From Fasciola hepatica (taxonomy: Eukaryota > Platyhelminthes > Trematoda > Plagiorchiida > Fasciolidae): 64,000 nt of DNA. Both the position numbers and the translations under genes were made by a program. The notes under the pieces were generated by a model. It searched no databases. It was not told the origin of the DNA and saw nothing but the letters and a program-made list of their open reading frames with translations. Below, piece by piece: positions 22,443 to 34,033 of this stretch; the stretch's first letter is position 1, and each line of letters opens with the position of its first letter. The stretch spans positions 434,001 through 498,000 of the forward strand of contig CANUEZ040000002.1 in assembly GCA_948099385.1 (NCBI GenBank). Direction: 5' to 3'.

Positions 22443-24240
22443 CGATTGGTTGAGAATTTCTTATTATTATTGTAGTCTCTGATTTTAAACAGAGACATGA
22501 CAGCGTCTAAATTTTAAACATCACTTGTGTGCTCTGAGTTTAGTTCAAGAAACTCACTGTAAGTATTCAAAGTTTCAGTGAATCGTTAACTGGCAACCAT
22601 GACCCCAGACCATGGGGTAGAAAATCTGACAAGATCAGCATGCGTGAGGAGAGGTTACAGGACGAAAGACTGGATACTGTTTTCACCCCGAAAGTGACCA
22701 GCTCTGGCTGAGTTGAAACCTATAACCTCTAAATTGATTCTACTTGTCCCAAAGCGGACCTAAGTGAATAAATGTCCGACATGACAGTGAACGAGATAAC
22801 TGTAGTATATGCAATCAGCAGGTGGCACTTGAAAAAGGTGACTCAAGTTGTATAATAAAACATTGAGTTACCTAACAGCAAATGTCACTCTGCAGAATAA
22901 CAGCACCCATATCTATAGAAAAACGGAAAACATTTCTTCAGTTCCATTTTATTCATAGAAACCTCAAATTTAACAAAGGGTTGAGAGTTTTATAGCAAGC
23001 TCTTGGGAAAAATTTCATCGATAATGGTGTCTATTCAGAGGATGACCTTAAGTAAACCTTCGACGAACAGATTGCATGCTAAACACCCTAGTCGGTAGCT
23101 CACGGAATTCATCATAATGATTACGTCAGTTTTACAAGTTGGTAAAAGGTAGGCAAACAGTATTTCGAAGTGGTAAAATTACAAGAAATATGCTAGATCA
23201 GGAAGTATTTCTGCTGAAGATAAAAGCAACATTTTGGGTGAAACTTTTTCCGGGGAATAACACATTACTAATTTTACTCCAGTACGGTTTTGTCAGTAAA
23301 AAACTGTGTGACTTCCATTGTTAATCATTTGACCTATATCTATGCTTGCTAAGACGTGTTCTCGGTGCCTGTGGCTTACTGAACTTAAATTAATTAATTT
23401 ATAATTGTAAAGTTGTTCCGCACCATTTCAAAATATACCATTTGTAAGTTTCAGCTATTCGTGGTAGAAAAAGCCTTGAATTTGGTAAATACTATCTAGA
23501 CTATAAAGCACAAAGAATCAGAATGAAATTTGATGAAATCATATATTCTGTTAAGTTCCTAAGGAAAGCGATTACCACTGAATCTTGTTGCGGGAAAACA
23601 CAACTTCAACAGATCAACTGGAAACCGACTATAGAGGTCATATTCAGACGGGACTGGCTCAGATTAAACGAAAAAAGCCTTTTTAAAAGTTAATCCTGAC
23701 TGGACGTGTTATCGGAGGTAGACACCCAGGTTTATTTCAAATTTATTCACGGTGATTTACGATATCCCTCGTTTACCAGAAACAAACTAGCCGATACAAT
23801 AGCCGTTCTGGCTTTTGGTCATGACTTACGAAAGCAGAATTTCTTGGCCTTATCTGATATCCATCCTGAGAAGAGAGAGCGATCCAACCCTTTTCAAGTA
23901 TAGGAAGTTTCAATGGTTTTAAATATTTGTGTTGGTTGTAGCTCAGCTTGGCAAATATAGGAAGTGGCCGGTAATAACAAAAAATGGTTACTTGAGTGAT
24001 GGTTGAATCCATAAAGCCGTTTACAGTTTAGCTCGCAGAGGCATGTTGAAATAAACATCTTATTGTCATTGGTCTTTTTACCCAATTAAGTTTATCGGCT
24101 CATTGCCTCCACTCACCTTCCGGGCGCCTATTTATAACCGACGCACCCCTGGTAATTTCCGTGGTCTATCGAATCAATACTGTCCGCTTGCCCTTCAGTG
24201 TTGAATAAATGATGGTACTGGTTCATAAGGCCTTTTGATG
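22443..24240. other. non-coding; no exon supported
   Basis: The stretch 22595-22720 is somewhat GC-rich with a short open frame (TMTPDHGVENLTRS) that stops after about 35 codons and lacks splice borders. The rest shows nothing. Confidence 0.4.
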
Positions 24241-24250
24241 CTGTTTTCAG

Positions 24251-24373
24251 AAAAGATAATCACCCCCGAAACGAAAAGTGTGCGAAAGCAACTGTGTCCC
24301 GGGCAAAAAAGCAAGACCCTTGCATGCCAGGAGAGCGTGAAAGGACCCCTTTGGTGTTTGACATAACGACAAT
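24251..24373 (+). CDS. candidate internal exon, 123 bp, unknown basic protein
   Basis: Acceptor GATGCTGTTTTCAG ends at 24250 and a GTGAGT donor begins at 24374. Only one of the three frames is coding-like throughout: one leading base, 40 codons, two trailing bases. The residues (such as NEKCAKATVSRAKKQDPCM) are basic and balanced. It lacks its own ATG. Both borders and the raised GC make this one of the better anonymous exons here. The next plus-strand frame downstream (24403-24588) does not join it in phase. Confidence 0.4.
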
Positions 24374-24402
24374 GTGAGTATGAAAATGCTCAGCCCAAAA
24401 GT

Positions 24403-24588
24403 TTGACAGAGATGGAAGAAAATACTGTGCTACTTGTTGTGTTCGTAGTTAATACTAGAACACTGACTGCTGGCACTGCATTTATTTTTACGGAAGTAAA
24501 CACAAAACACGGCCGTAGCCGCCGAGTAAACCGCAAGCAAACTATATGTGCTGTCACGCGTAAAAGAGAAGGGCCAGTCAGTACATAG
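24403..24588 (+). CDS. weak candidate terminal exon, unknown protein
   Basis: A 61-codon frame with a basic coding-like end (TKHGRSRRVNRKQTICAV) closing in TAG. An AG at 24400-24401 could be an acceptor (AAAAGTTTGACAG). Phase does not fit the exon 30 bp upstream, so the two are not a simple pair. A minus-strand frame over the same bases is hydrophobic and less convincing. Confidence 0.2.
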   Translation: MTEMEENTVLLVVFVVNTRTLTAGTAFIFTEVNTKHGRSRRVNRKQTICAVTRKREGPVST

Positions 24589-24599
24589 AAAAATTGATA

Positions 24600-25315
24600 A
24601 GTCACTACTGCCAGTGCTGAAGCATGACTAAAGATCGAAGCAAAGCAGACGAATATCTATTTGTGGGAGGAATATTGATCGGGTGCCCGTGTAGTACGCG
24701 TTACTTTAACCAGCCACAACACTATTCATTTTACGCATCCCAGTAAACCAAACAGACGTAAATTAGCCCAAGTTAATTACAACGTTAAATATATCAATAA
24801 AATCCTATCCGTGTAAATTTGAAAACAATGGCATCCAGAAATCTCTACTCGAACCAGAATAGTGCAAACGTCAAACGGTAGAGTCATAAGTACTAGTAAA
24901 AATTTTAATCCTATTTTTTACACTGATGATCAATATGGTGCACGATGAACGCTTACTACAGCTTGGTGACGTCGAAGATTCTCAATGTGGTTTCGGATTG
25001 TTTGAAAATAACAAATAAACGCTGATTTATGAGTCAATAATTCGTAAAAGCCTCGAACTAAACTATGTCGGATATAATATCCATCTGGTATCCAATTTAT
25101 GTATCACTAATTTTACGAGATATACAGAGATGAATAAATTTGATAGTTGACTACCATCTAGAGACATACACACAGCAGGTTCTACGTAACGGAATACGCA
25201 TATTCTGTTCTTGATCAAGGAGAGATGCGGTATAAACAGAATAGCAGAACAGAGTTGTACTAAAGGAAACGTGAAACTGGACGGTTCGGAAAATGGCAAA
25301 GAGAGTCAAGAGTAA
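24600..25315. other. non-coding, nothing recognised
   Basis: AT-rich; no splice-bordered frame seen. Confidence 0.5.
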
Positions 25316-25699
25316 TTAATGACTGATGCTCTCCCGTTCGCGGACTGCTGTGAGACATGAACCATGATCCGAATAGGTGGAAACTTGTGCCTTACCATCT
25401 TCTGACATTTTTATTTGCACATATTCGCTATGCCAGCTGGATTGGCCAAAGAGAAGACGGCAATGTGGATCTGGAAATAAACAATTAGCTTCTTCACCTG
25501 GCATAAAAATAGGCACATGCACACCCATTCGTTCGGCTACCATAATAAATTCGGATCGGGGCGGCATAATCCGAGTTCTGTGTAGACGAAAGCACCATCC
25601 CCTTTGTTTGTGGCTAGCTTGCACCACAAGAGCTGCACTGTGGCAGAAAACATGTAACTCACAAATCCATCGAGTTACAAGGAAATCTGACCATAACAA
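25316..25699 (-). CDS. candidate coding exon(s), unknown protein
   Basis: A 127-codon minus-strand frame with balanced composition (PRSEFIMVAERMGVHVPIFM, then DPHCRLLFGQSSWHSEYVQI). Internal acceptors (TTTTCTGCCACAG near 25651; TTGTTTATTTCCAG near 25473) and a donor-like GATG|GTAAGG near 25399 suggest that the true exon is a portion of it, for instance about 25400-25472. No family recognised. A 114-codon plus-strand frame overlaps and I regard it as the shadow. Confidence 0.3.
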   Translation of the reverse strand: MLWSDFLVTRWICELHVFCHSAALVVQASHKQRGWCFRLHRTRIMPPRSEFIMVAERMGVHVPIFMPGEEANCLFPDPHCRLLFGQSSWHSEYVQIKMSEDGKAQVSTYSDHGSCLTAVRERESISH

Positions 25700-25739
25700 A
25701 TTATTTCGACATGATCGGTAAGGGAATATTACTAGTGAT

Positions 25740-26500
25740 TGCTGATACTACTACTACTATCACTATTAGCTCCTCTCTGATATTAATAAATCTCTCGAAA
25801 TTGTGCAATCTCAAGAATCGGTGAGCATTTTCGTGAGGAAATGAAACCTGATTACTTGGAAGAAGTGACTAGAGTGAAAGTTGAAAAAAGGCGTAAAAGC
25901 ATCACCGGTTTCAATCGAAAGGCGTTAAAGTGCCTGGGCGTTACCCTTAGCCAAAAAAACTCAGCGTGGCATAGAAAACAAGCAAGAGGTATCAATAAAT
26001 GCAATCAGTCATAGCCTGAACTTCAACACAAAAAAGTGAAGTTAATATGGATCAAAATATGTTCGGGAACAATTTTGCACTTGTTAGTTTTTCTCGCAAT
26101 GTGATATCACCTCTCTTCGAAGAAGAAATATGTCTGGCTAATCTTACACTGTTTCCACTGAAATTTATCGTTTTAAAACAGTCGAACACCTTTACTCAAA
26201 GTAAATAATAGTAGCTGTTCATGCCCAAATAGGTGTCACTCCACCCTTCAAAACTGTTCTGCAAAAACATGAGCTTGGATACAGAAAATATGTGACCAAA
26301 TATGGCGAACGGGTTGATTACGAATTTCAGCCGCTTTATGTTTTGCCTATTCTGACAGCGACAGTAAAATGGAGATGTTATGAATAAAAAACGGTAGAAT
26401 TAAGGTTATGAGGAAGGTATTAAATTGATACATACTTGTTTAGCTTATGGATACATGTGAAGACAAGCTTTTTAAAGATCACTATTCTGAAAATGTGAGA
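25740..26500. other. non-coding
   Basis: Contains a short (ACT)n patch at about 25747-25765; otherwise unremarkable AT-rich DNA. Confidence 0.5.
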
Positions 26501-26519
26501 AACCTGAGTTTGTCCTGGG

Positions 26520-26705
26520 GATAAACTAACTCTACATGCTTGAAAGCAGAAATCAAAAACACAGATTACTCTGTGTATCCTGCATTTTGCTGCATCCTTG
26601 CGAATTGCATACTGCAATCACGGTGATAATTTATATAGCAAAACGACCGAAAGAGAATGTTTATAAACAAAGGCAGAATCACCTGAAGCACACATAAATA
26701 CAAGT
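26520..26705. repeat. dispersed repeat family D, copy 1
   Basis: It matches 33065-33215 in the same orientation. Shared blocks are AAAA.ACAGATTA, a CTGCAT block, GCATACTGCA.TCA and GTTTATAAACAAAGGCA. Class unknown. Confidence 0.5.
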
Positions 26706-26759
26706 CTAGTGGATAAACATGCAACAAATGTCACACTTTATTACCACGGCAGTGATAAA

Positions 26760-27195
26760 TTGATCCCAAGCTCGCTTTGTTCGCTCAGTTCTAGATGGTG
26801 TGTACTGGTCGTCCGGGCCTCCTGGTGGTTCAGTGGATCACTTTGAACGCCTAGCTTGCGATCATGCCGTGATCAATCTCTTACCGAAGTCGCGTAATTG
26901 GTGAGCTGATTAACTTTTGCTCGGTCGATGATGCGATCGTGGTAAGTTTGCTATTCATTGTCTCCTGAAGCCATAATAGAATATGTCCAGCCAAGCAATG
27001 ATGTAAACGCTATTTCATTCTGCCTAATAGGTGGCTGAGGACTCAGTTGAATTACGGTGTAACAGCATTTAAACTAAGCCTAGTACTAATAAGAACTATT
27101 TTCTCACTCTGTTCCAGGAAGAAAGTGACTCAAGACATAAGATGTGGAAGATATGTACGATACGTTGGCATTTACATGTGAACACAGTGTCAAAG
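26760..27195. other. non-coding, moderately GC-rich patch at 26780-26950
   Basis: CCTGGTGGTTCAGTGGATCA at about 26820 looks A-box-like, and CGATCATGCCGTGATCAATC follows, but there is no proper B box. Possibly an old SINE; not called. Confidence 0.3.
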
Positions 27196-27199
27196 AAGG

Positions 27200-28060
27200 T
27201 GATCAGCAGTCCGACTAAAACTGAACAAGAGTGACTTGTACCTAGGCTTCATTTGATACAGTTGCCATTGTTGGATCCTGCCTCGTCCTTTCTGTGGGTG
27301 ATTTGTTGTATACTCGTAGTCGCCATGTGTTTGAAGTCGAGCGGTAAATCCACCGAGTCCGTTGCGTTGGAACTATTGTATATGTGTGAATCGAGTACTG
27401 TAATTCGTCTAGTTCCGCATTCATGTTACATACGCAGGTTGATTGGACTTAGTTAACCGATTAGTTGTAAATATGATTACCAGATCGGCTGAACAGCAAG
27501 TACTGCAGTCAGTCAACCACAAAGGTTTTCTGATCAACTCACTTGCATTATCACCTTTGGAAGGGAGTTTTAGAAGTACATTCATCTTAGACACTGCGGT
27601 TGAAATATCTTTTCCTAGCTTCCGGTGGCGATACTTTGCCAGAAATGATGCTGGATATCCATTAGTTAACAGGGCTTTAGTGACCAAATTCACTCTTCCA
27701 TTCAGAGCAAAACCCGAGTAGATCTGCAGTGCTGTGTGAAACTACGTTTGCACGGAACCTACTAAAGCGGAGACATTGATTCGACCAGGTATCTCTTTGG
27801 TAGATGGATTTTCTAACTGCACCACCTCGGCGAACATTCCTAATGTCTAAGAAGCTTACCACGTCAATATCCTCATTGTGGATGTTCAGGCTGATATTTG
27901 TATGCAGATTATTGGTCAAGTCTCCCGTTGGTTTTTACCTTGCGATAATGAAAATATCATTCATATAACGGCGATAAAGTATGCTGTCACTGCCTTGATA
28001 ACGAACTGTGATAGTTGTTGTACGTCTATCCGACAGACGTGAATTCTTAGTCATTTTGAA
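27200..28060 (-). mobile_element. decayed Penelope-like retroelement fragment (RT 3' part to GIY-YIG-like end)
   Basis: On the minus strand, starting near 28050, the frame reads LYRRYMNDIFIIA. This is the catalytic reverse-transcriptase box with YMND (27956-27967) in place of YVDD, so the first catalytic Asp is Asn. It is followed by ISLNIHNEDIDVVSFLDIR and SIYQRDTWSNQCLRFSRF (family pattern: FLDV..., YRKPTWT.QYL.F.S). A frameshift near 27690 leads to LLTNGYPASFLAKY and KLPSKGDNASELI. Below 27424 lies a degraded IYRSTSNTWRLRV resembling the YIG-R-T-x-R core of the endonuclease-like end. The order matches Penelope-type elements. Stops, frameshifts and the altered active site make it dead. Confidence 0.75.
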
Positions 28061-28417
28061 ACTTCAAATTATGAATAACTAACGCGCAAAAACATCTAAA
28101 CGATACTCAACTAGACTTGCTTCAAAGACAGACTTGATCATTTTTGTGGGGTTGTTTTCCCTTTTTTTGAAAGTAAGTTGTTTCTTTTTATATTTATTTC
28201 AAAACAGAAGGCCTATACTGGTCCATTGCATTATTTACTGAACACGTGGTTCTAAATTTAGTATCCACTAAGTTGTGTTAGCATTCATCATTCGGCTTCT
28301 GACAAAAATCACGCTGTGTACTGAACACCTGAACTTCTTGCATGGAGATGCATACTTGGAGTTGAATAAACTGGAAGTACGGAAACCTAAGCACATTCTG
28401 ACATGGGGTTCTTTCAG
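28060..28417. other. non-coding
   Basis: T-rich sequence preceding the candidate exon at 28418; no further Penelope-like sequence recognised upstream of the RT fragment on the minus strand. Confidence 0.45.
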
Positions 28418-28528
28418 AAAAAATACCGAATCGTCAAACAACAGACGGACGAATTTGAAGTTTTATTCGATAAAATCGACCAACTACTGAATAATGCTGC
28501 TTCCACGCAAGAAAAGCCGCTTCCGCCG
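28418..28528 (+). CDS. candidate internal exon, 37 codons, helix-forming
   Basis: Acceptor GGGGTTCTTTCAG ends at 28417; the frame starts in phase 0 and could close at a GTGACT donor at 28529, also phase 0. The residues (KKYRIVKQQTDEFEVLFDKI, then DQLLNNAAS) form an amphipathic, helix-type pattern typical of real protein. The frame stays open to a TAG at 28670-28672, so a longer last exon is possible. Function unknown. Confidence 0.35.
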
Positions 28529-28679
28529 GTGACTCTTTTTGGAATACTGCTGTCCATTCCCAGTCGATCCAACGATCTATTCAACGGGTGCGAACATGTA
28601 GCCTCAGTTCAAATGATGGCCACATTTCCAACCCGTGTGGCACTTTGCGCCCAAATAAGCCTCCCAAGCTAGTCAATAA

Positions 28680-29735
28680 AGTCACTTTTGGTCAGATTAT
28701 CCGTAATGCAAAAGCGTAAAACAAAGTCGTCCTTGAACTTAAGCTTATCTCCATAACCACTCGGTTTTAGGTTGAATATTTTCCCAGTTACTTTAAAATT
28801 ACATATTAGAAACAAAATTAATGAAGAACAAACAACTTTTCTTAAGTTTTGGGTTATGTGATTCTGGTAGTAAAGGGAATAATAATGAAATCTTTTTGTT
28901 CCGAACATTTCATTCGCAACAAAGCATTCACTATTGCCAGTAAAATAACCTTATCAGTTTTATAGAATTTTTCATTGAAAATTTCAAACAATAAACATTG
29001 CACTTAGTCCATGGATTACGGCTGTTACATCTTCGTTAGAAATCTCCGACTGTTCATACTTCTCGAGGCGTAGTTAACAAATCGGATGGTTGACACGTCT
29101 GTGAGTCAAAAGCTTGACCACCAGGTTATTCTTGAATCGGTTCCCGAAGATTTGTTCTGCTTTAACAACTTTCATTTCGGCCCTCATCCGGCATTGGCTT
29201 TAAATAGTGAGAACCCTCCACCTATGTCATCCCATAGGGGATATACGTGAAACGAAAGCATTGAAGATACCTACAGAATCAATCCTGTAATTTGTTCCTC
29301 TTTCTTTATCAGAGAGTATTTTCATATCATCTGACCATTCAGTTCATCTAAGTTATTATCTGATTGGTTAGTGGCTCACGAGAAAATCGGCAATCCTTAT
29401 AAAAGTATCAGAGGTCGGTGTTGATCAGAGTGATCAACCACGCTACCTTTACAGCTTTGCACTGAAGATATAGTACTGGACAAACATTTCAGCTGCATGG
29501 ACGGGTCCGTGCCGAGTTACCATTGGTTCAGCAAAACATAACCAGCAATTAGTTCTGTGAAAGTATATCCCTCAAAAAAGTCTCAGTCGGATACACAAAG
29601 TGCAAATCAGTTCAAGTGCAATTTATAAATGAATATTGAAGTATTTTGTTCTAAATGTTGTTCACACTAGGTTTTCCAGTTTTTTCTTCCTCTGCCATTA
29701 CTCTGAAATAAAAGCTCTAATTGACATCTGCATTG
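28680..29735. other. non-coding, nothing recognised
   Basis: No supported exon or repeat. Confidence 0.45.
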
Positions 29736-29739
29736 CCAG

Positions 29740-29901
29740 TTAGAATCGTTGTTCAAGACCTTGGGGTTTTGAAATATAGAAAGAATAAAGTTCGTAGGAT
29801 TTTAGTTATGATAACAAGGCGGATGAAATCATGGGATAACCGGGCTGGTGCTCCACGAAAAGCACTTTATTTGTATTTTACAAGATTGCCTCTAGGCCGA
29901 G
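29740..29901 (+). CDS. weak candidate exon, very basic
   Basis: Acceptor ACATCTGCATTGCCAG ends at 29739 and a GTATTT donor could begin at 29902. The enclosed frame is rich in Arg and Lys (RKNKVRRILVMITRRMKSWD). The frame continues to a TGA at 30000. Unknown protein; chance not excluded. Confidence 0.22.
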
Positions 29902-30004
29902 GTATTTGTCAAACATCTCGAATGGCAGCCTCGAGGGACTGTTTCAAAAAATGGCTAAAGCGACAGCATCTTATTCAGTCGAATACCTTTAAATGTTTCT
30001 GAGG

Positions 30005-30440
30005 CACATGGTTAGTTAAACATATTTGAGACAATATAGGTGACCACACGTTGGTAAAGATCTTCATGTTATGATCATCCTCCTCCATTTTCAATAACTT
30101 TACAGCAAATCACCCAAATTGAAATGGTGCAAAGTTTACCAAAATTTAGAACGGAAGTTAGAACACAAAAGCTGCTAAACTGCTGTTCAGAAAAAATCAA
30201 TACATTTTTACTCCGCTGTGTCCTATAATAGAGCAGCGTACTTGAACAAATCTCAAGCAAAATTCTGTGATGGATTTGTACAGCAGCATGCAGACGAAAT
30301 GGCGATGAATTATTCCCCGGTAAGAAAGGGTGCTATGAGTTAGAATAAGCTAGGAGTTATACAAAAAAATGCGATGGTATATTTATGACGTAATTCTCTA
30401 TAGAGTTGACGCCCAAGTCATCACTGGAAACCATGGGAAC
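30005..30440. other. non-coding, nothing recognised
   Basis: No supported exon or repeat. Confidence 0.45.
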
Positions 30441-30444
30441 ATAG

Positions 30445-30665
30445 GAGTATGACTGTTACACTCGGTTCGTTAGAAACTATCAAAAGCGAACGTCCACCGA
30501 ACCTCAACTTAACCTCAAACCCGGGATCGATGATTGTGAGTCGAGCATCTTAACACCAGACTATCGTGAAAGGACCGCATTTATTTGCATCGGGGCCGAT
30601 ATGATTGCAAACGAGGGTAAAACAACTGTATAGTAGTGTCCCTAGTTTTTCGTGAGGAATTGATC
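30445..30665 (-). mobile_element. tRNA-derived SINE, family C copy 3
   Basis: On the minus strand: a lead-in shared with the 8.7-9.0 kb copy, then TAGTCTGGTGTTAAGATGC (A-box like), CTCGACTCACAATCATCG, CCCGGGTTTGAGG (B-box like), TTCGGTGGACG and a tail with GTTTCTAACGA. Confidence 0.55.
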
Positions 30666-30669
30666 GCTT

Positions 30670-32030
30670 ATGCTGCTTGAGGAACCTTTTCATTATCCTC
30701 AAACTTTCAGTGCTTTATCAAGTATATCCGAGTAACAGACTCCCCAGTCGTCTGCGAAGTGAACAAAAGTACTACATTAGTTCACGAAATTGACAGCACC
30801 AGTTAAACACTTATCAGTACACTTCGGGAAGATTTATCAAGTGCTTAGTTTCGCAAAACGCTTAGGTTCTTATCCATCAAAATTTTGTTCTTGAACTCGT
30901 CGTTTTTTCAAACGTTGCGTTTAATAGGTTTTCAGAAGTTCTAGCTATTTCTTTATCACATTTATTGCTCTACGTTTATTGTGTTATTCAGAAAACAGTT
31001 TACAAACAAAACAGCCATCCTAATTCCGTTACCCTTTTGTCTAAAGTGCGCATAATGAAGACGATAACGGTATCCTGTTTCAGTGTCACATCTCTCACGT
31101 TAGCATTTTTAGTAACATTTGTACTATACTAGGAGATTCATACCACGTATCGGTCGGCGTAATTAACTGACAGCCAGTAGTTAATGGGTTTAAAATGTTA
31201 TCATGAGGGAAAGAGGTGATCTCACCAGTTCGTAAAGCCTGGATAGGATACCTAATCGCAGGCTGCAAGAGCCAACTGTTTGGTAATTGCTGAAAATCAC
31301 CGAACAGCATAAAAAATGGGAAAAAAATTTGAACATTATTTGTGAAGGCAACTTGTAGCCAAAGAGAGTGAATGAATCAAATTATTTGGCTACCTTCTTA
31401 CCACCCCCCCTTGGATGAAATGTAAAAAACCGGAAGAAAGGAGATGGATGGCTATCTTTGTAACACGAAGTGTTTGTGAGCAAACAGACTTGGGCAAATT
31501 TTCCCATTATCGGACTACACATATATCAGATAATTTCACAAGGAATTTCAATTCGTCAAAAGAATGACTGTGGGCAGGATCACCAGACTGTTATTTATGA
31601 AGGAATATGGGCTGGTATTAAAAATTAATCAGATAAATAAAAGGCCGTTTATTTTCGTCCTTCAGTACACAAAAAGGAGTAGAGACGCATAAGAAGCTTT
31701 GAAGAGCAGATGTGATCCGTGGCAAGAGGAACAAAATTTCCAAATCGTGATTTCTTGATCATTGCAGAATAAAGATGGGAAAATTTCTCTGGAGAACAGA
31801 CAACTAAAACAGAGACTGTTCCATAGCTTGTTCAGCAAAAAACAAAAAAACTCGCGAAGAAACTTCTAACCAACTGCTTATATTTGGTCTACTGTTTCCT
31901 CTTTAGTTATCTTCTTTCAATTCAGTAGGATACTACTAAATTGTCTTCCTATCAGACTACTGACGTTAACTTTACTCTGACTGAAAGCGGAAAATTTTGC
32001 GAAAATGACAGCCTAGTCTAACTGTTAGTA
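30670..32030. other. non-coding; C-rich patch near 31402
   Basis: CCACCCCCCC at about 31400-31409 is the only notable composition feature. Confidence 0.45.
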
Positions 32031-32073
32031 TGTTCGAGCAAAATTTACATGAGATATCCTTTTACTGGGGCAG

Positions 32074-32362
32074 ACAAATAATATTTTCACCCACCGTAAG
32101 TTCCGTATTCATAGCATCTGGGAACTTTAAAGCCAGATTAGCTTGTCAGTTGACCGTAACGACAGTTTTTTATTTGGCTCTAACATCTGTTGGGAATTTC
32201 ATCCGCTTGTGCCAGATTTGCTCATTCATGCTTGAAAGTGTAAATGGCTCCCATATTTTGTACATACTGTCTGGAAACGAAGTTTGCACTAATTTCATTT
32301 ACCCACTAATTTCATATTCAAACAAAAATATAACCAACAAAGATTTGACCTTCAGTGGGCAG
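32074..32362 (+). CDS. candidate exon ending at a consensus donor; hydrophobic, possibly membrane or secreted
   Basis: The frame is open from about 31990 and reaches CAG|GTAAGTAT, an ideal donor, at 32362/32363 in phase 0. A usable acceptor (TTTTACTGGGGCAG) ends at 32073. The protein has a hydrophobic stretch (LACQLTVTTVFYLALTSVGN), several Cys and N-glycosylation sequons (NGS, NIT), consistent with a membrane or extracellular segment. No domain recognised. Confidence 0.35.
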
Positions 32363-32399
32363 GTAAGTATAGCCAGTTTTGTATAGCCATATCTATTAC

Positions 32400-33060
32400 C
32401 AGTCAATCTATCACAAAAAATAATTTAGGATCACTGCTTTTTCGAAGCTTCATCCTATATCTTAGTCAGTATTGTTAGGTGTGCGGTAATGGGTCAACTC
32501 TGCACACGTACTGGATTCTCGGCTTTTGCTGCCGGAAATCAGTTGCGGACACCTGAAATCATGTTCACTCTTTATTCCCATTGGGGTTATTTTTATCAAT
32601 TTTATTAGAATATCAAATAATACTTGCACAGAATTTTAGTACGAATCACTGCGGAACATTCCAATGATTGTAAGATTTCTATACAGGCGCCAAACTCTAT
32701 TCAAATCATAACAACTGTGAACCAACTAAATTACGTTTAATTCTCACCTTCAGGTTTCCTTACCACAAGTACAGGATCTACGCGTACATTATTCACACTC
32801 CGACAATGCAAAGCTATGCGATCTCACAAAGTTTCACATTTCAAACATGCTTAGCGGATACGTAGTTGAGTTAGTAAATTGCCATTTCGACTGCTAAAAT
32901 TGGGACTGCTATCCTAGAGGCAAACCCCTATTTTTGATCTGGAGCCTGCACGCATTCTATCTCAACAACTCTGTTCATTCCCGGGGAAGCACGTCACTAA
33001 ATATATCGGTGTGTTCGGAAATATCCATTTTAATCCTAATGTTTTTATGCAACTCAATGG
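32400..33060. other. non-coding, nothing recognised
   Basis: No supported exon. Confidence 0.45.
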
Positions 33061-33064
33061 ATAT

Positions 33065-33215
33065 AGTCAAAAATACAGATTAGACGATGTACCCCGGATC
33101 ATCTAGCTGCATATTTAAAAAGTGCATACTGCAGTCAAAGCGATTATTTTTATATCAGAGCGGAAGAAAAGGAACGTTTATAAACAAAGGCAAATTCAAG
33201 TGACACTCACGTCGT
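33065..33215. repeat. dispersed repeat family D, copy 2
   Basis: Same orientation and block order as 26520-26705. Confidence 0.5.
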
Positions 33216-33975
33216 GATTTTCAATACATCGTTATATAAGATGAGATTCACCGTGCTGTATGAACATTCAAACCATGTAAAATCTGATCTCTTACCGCTT
33301 ATAAATAGTTTTATCCGGTAGTGATCCAATTCACAGAAGAGCGAGGGGCTGTAGCGTAGGACTGAACCGTCTATATATTTACTGTGCACGATCCACCGAT
33401 TATGAGTGAACTGGTTCAGCAAGGTGACTAATAAAACATGCCATACCAGATTCAACGAAAAAGCAGACACACTAAATGATAAAGCTGACGGTTTCTTTTG
33501 ACAGCAAAAATTTCGGTGGTTTCCATTTGAAGAGTCGAAGTGTGTGATTAACGCCAAATCGGTAGAAAATTGCTATAATCCGGGGGATCTTTGTAGCACT
33601 TCCTTGAGGAGGCTGGAAAAATATTTTGCCCAACTCATGTCATTCCTTTTTGAAAATACGCAGTTAGCACATTCTACGGATTATATATTTGTACCAAAGA
33701 TAACTTGGTTCCGACGTGCTTTCAGGAAACCGGATACACTATGAAATCGCTCATTTTCTACTGGGTATACATGGTCGACTATAATCCCCTAACATTCAGC
33801 TCGTTATGGAGCCTTACCTTTTGAAACATTATCAGGTTCTATAACTTCAAGTTTCAGAAAGGTTGCAGATTATCCCTAATAGTGCAGTGAGCCTTCGAAG
33901 ATATCAGATATGCCCCTTGAGACTAACTCATGCGCAAACAGGTGGCGAAAAAGCTACAAATTCACTGACGTACGG
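33216..33975. other. unclassified; ORF on each strand, neither supported
   Basis: Frames at 33207-33557 (-, 116 codons) and 33544-33744 (+) have no clear splice borders or recognisable motif. The minus-strand frame begins inside repeat D and is probably non-genic. Confidence 0.3.
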
Positions 33976-33979
33976 AGCA

Positions 33980-33981
<2 letters not shown>

Positions 33982-34030
<49 letters not shown>
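33982..34030. repeat. (TA)n microsatellite, about 24 units
   Basis: Perfect TA dinucleotide run. Confidence 0.97.
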
Positions 34031-34033
<3 letters not shown>

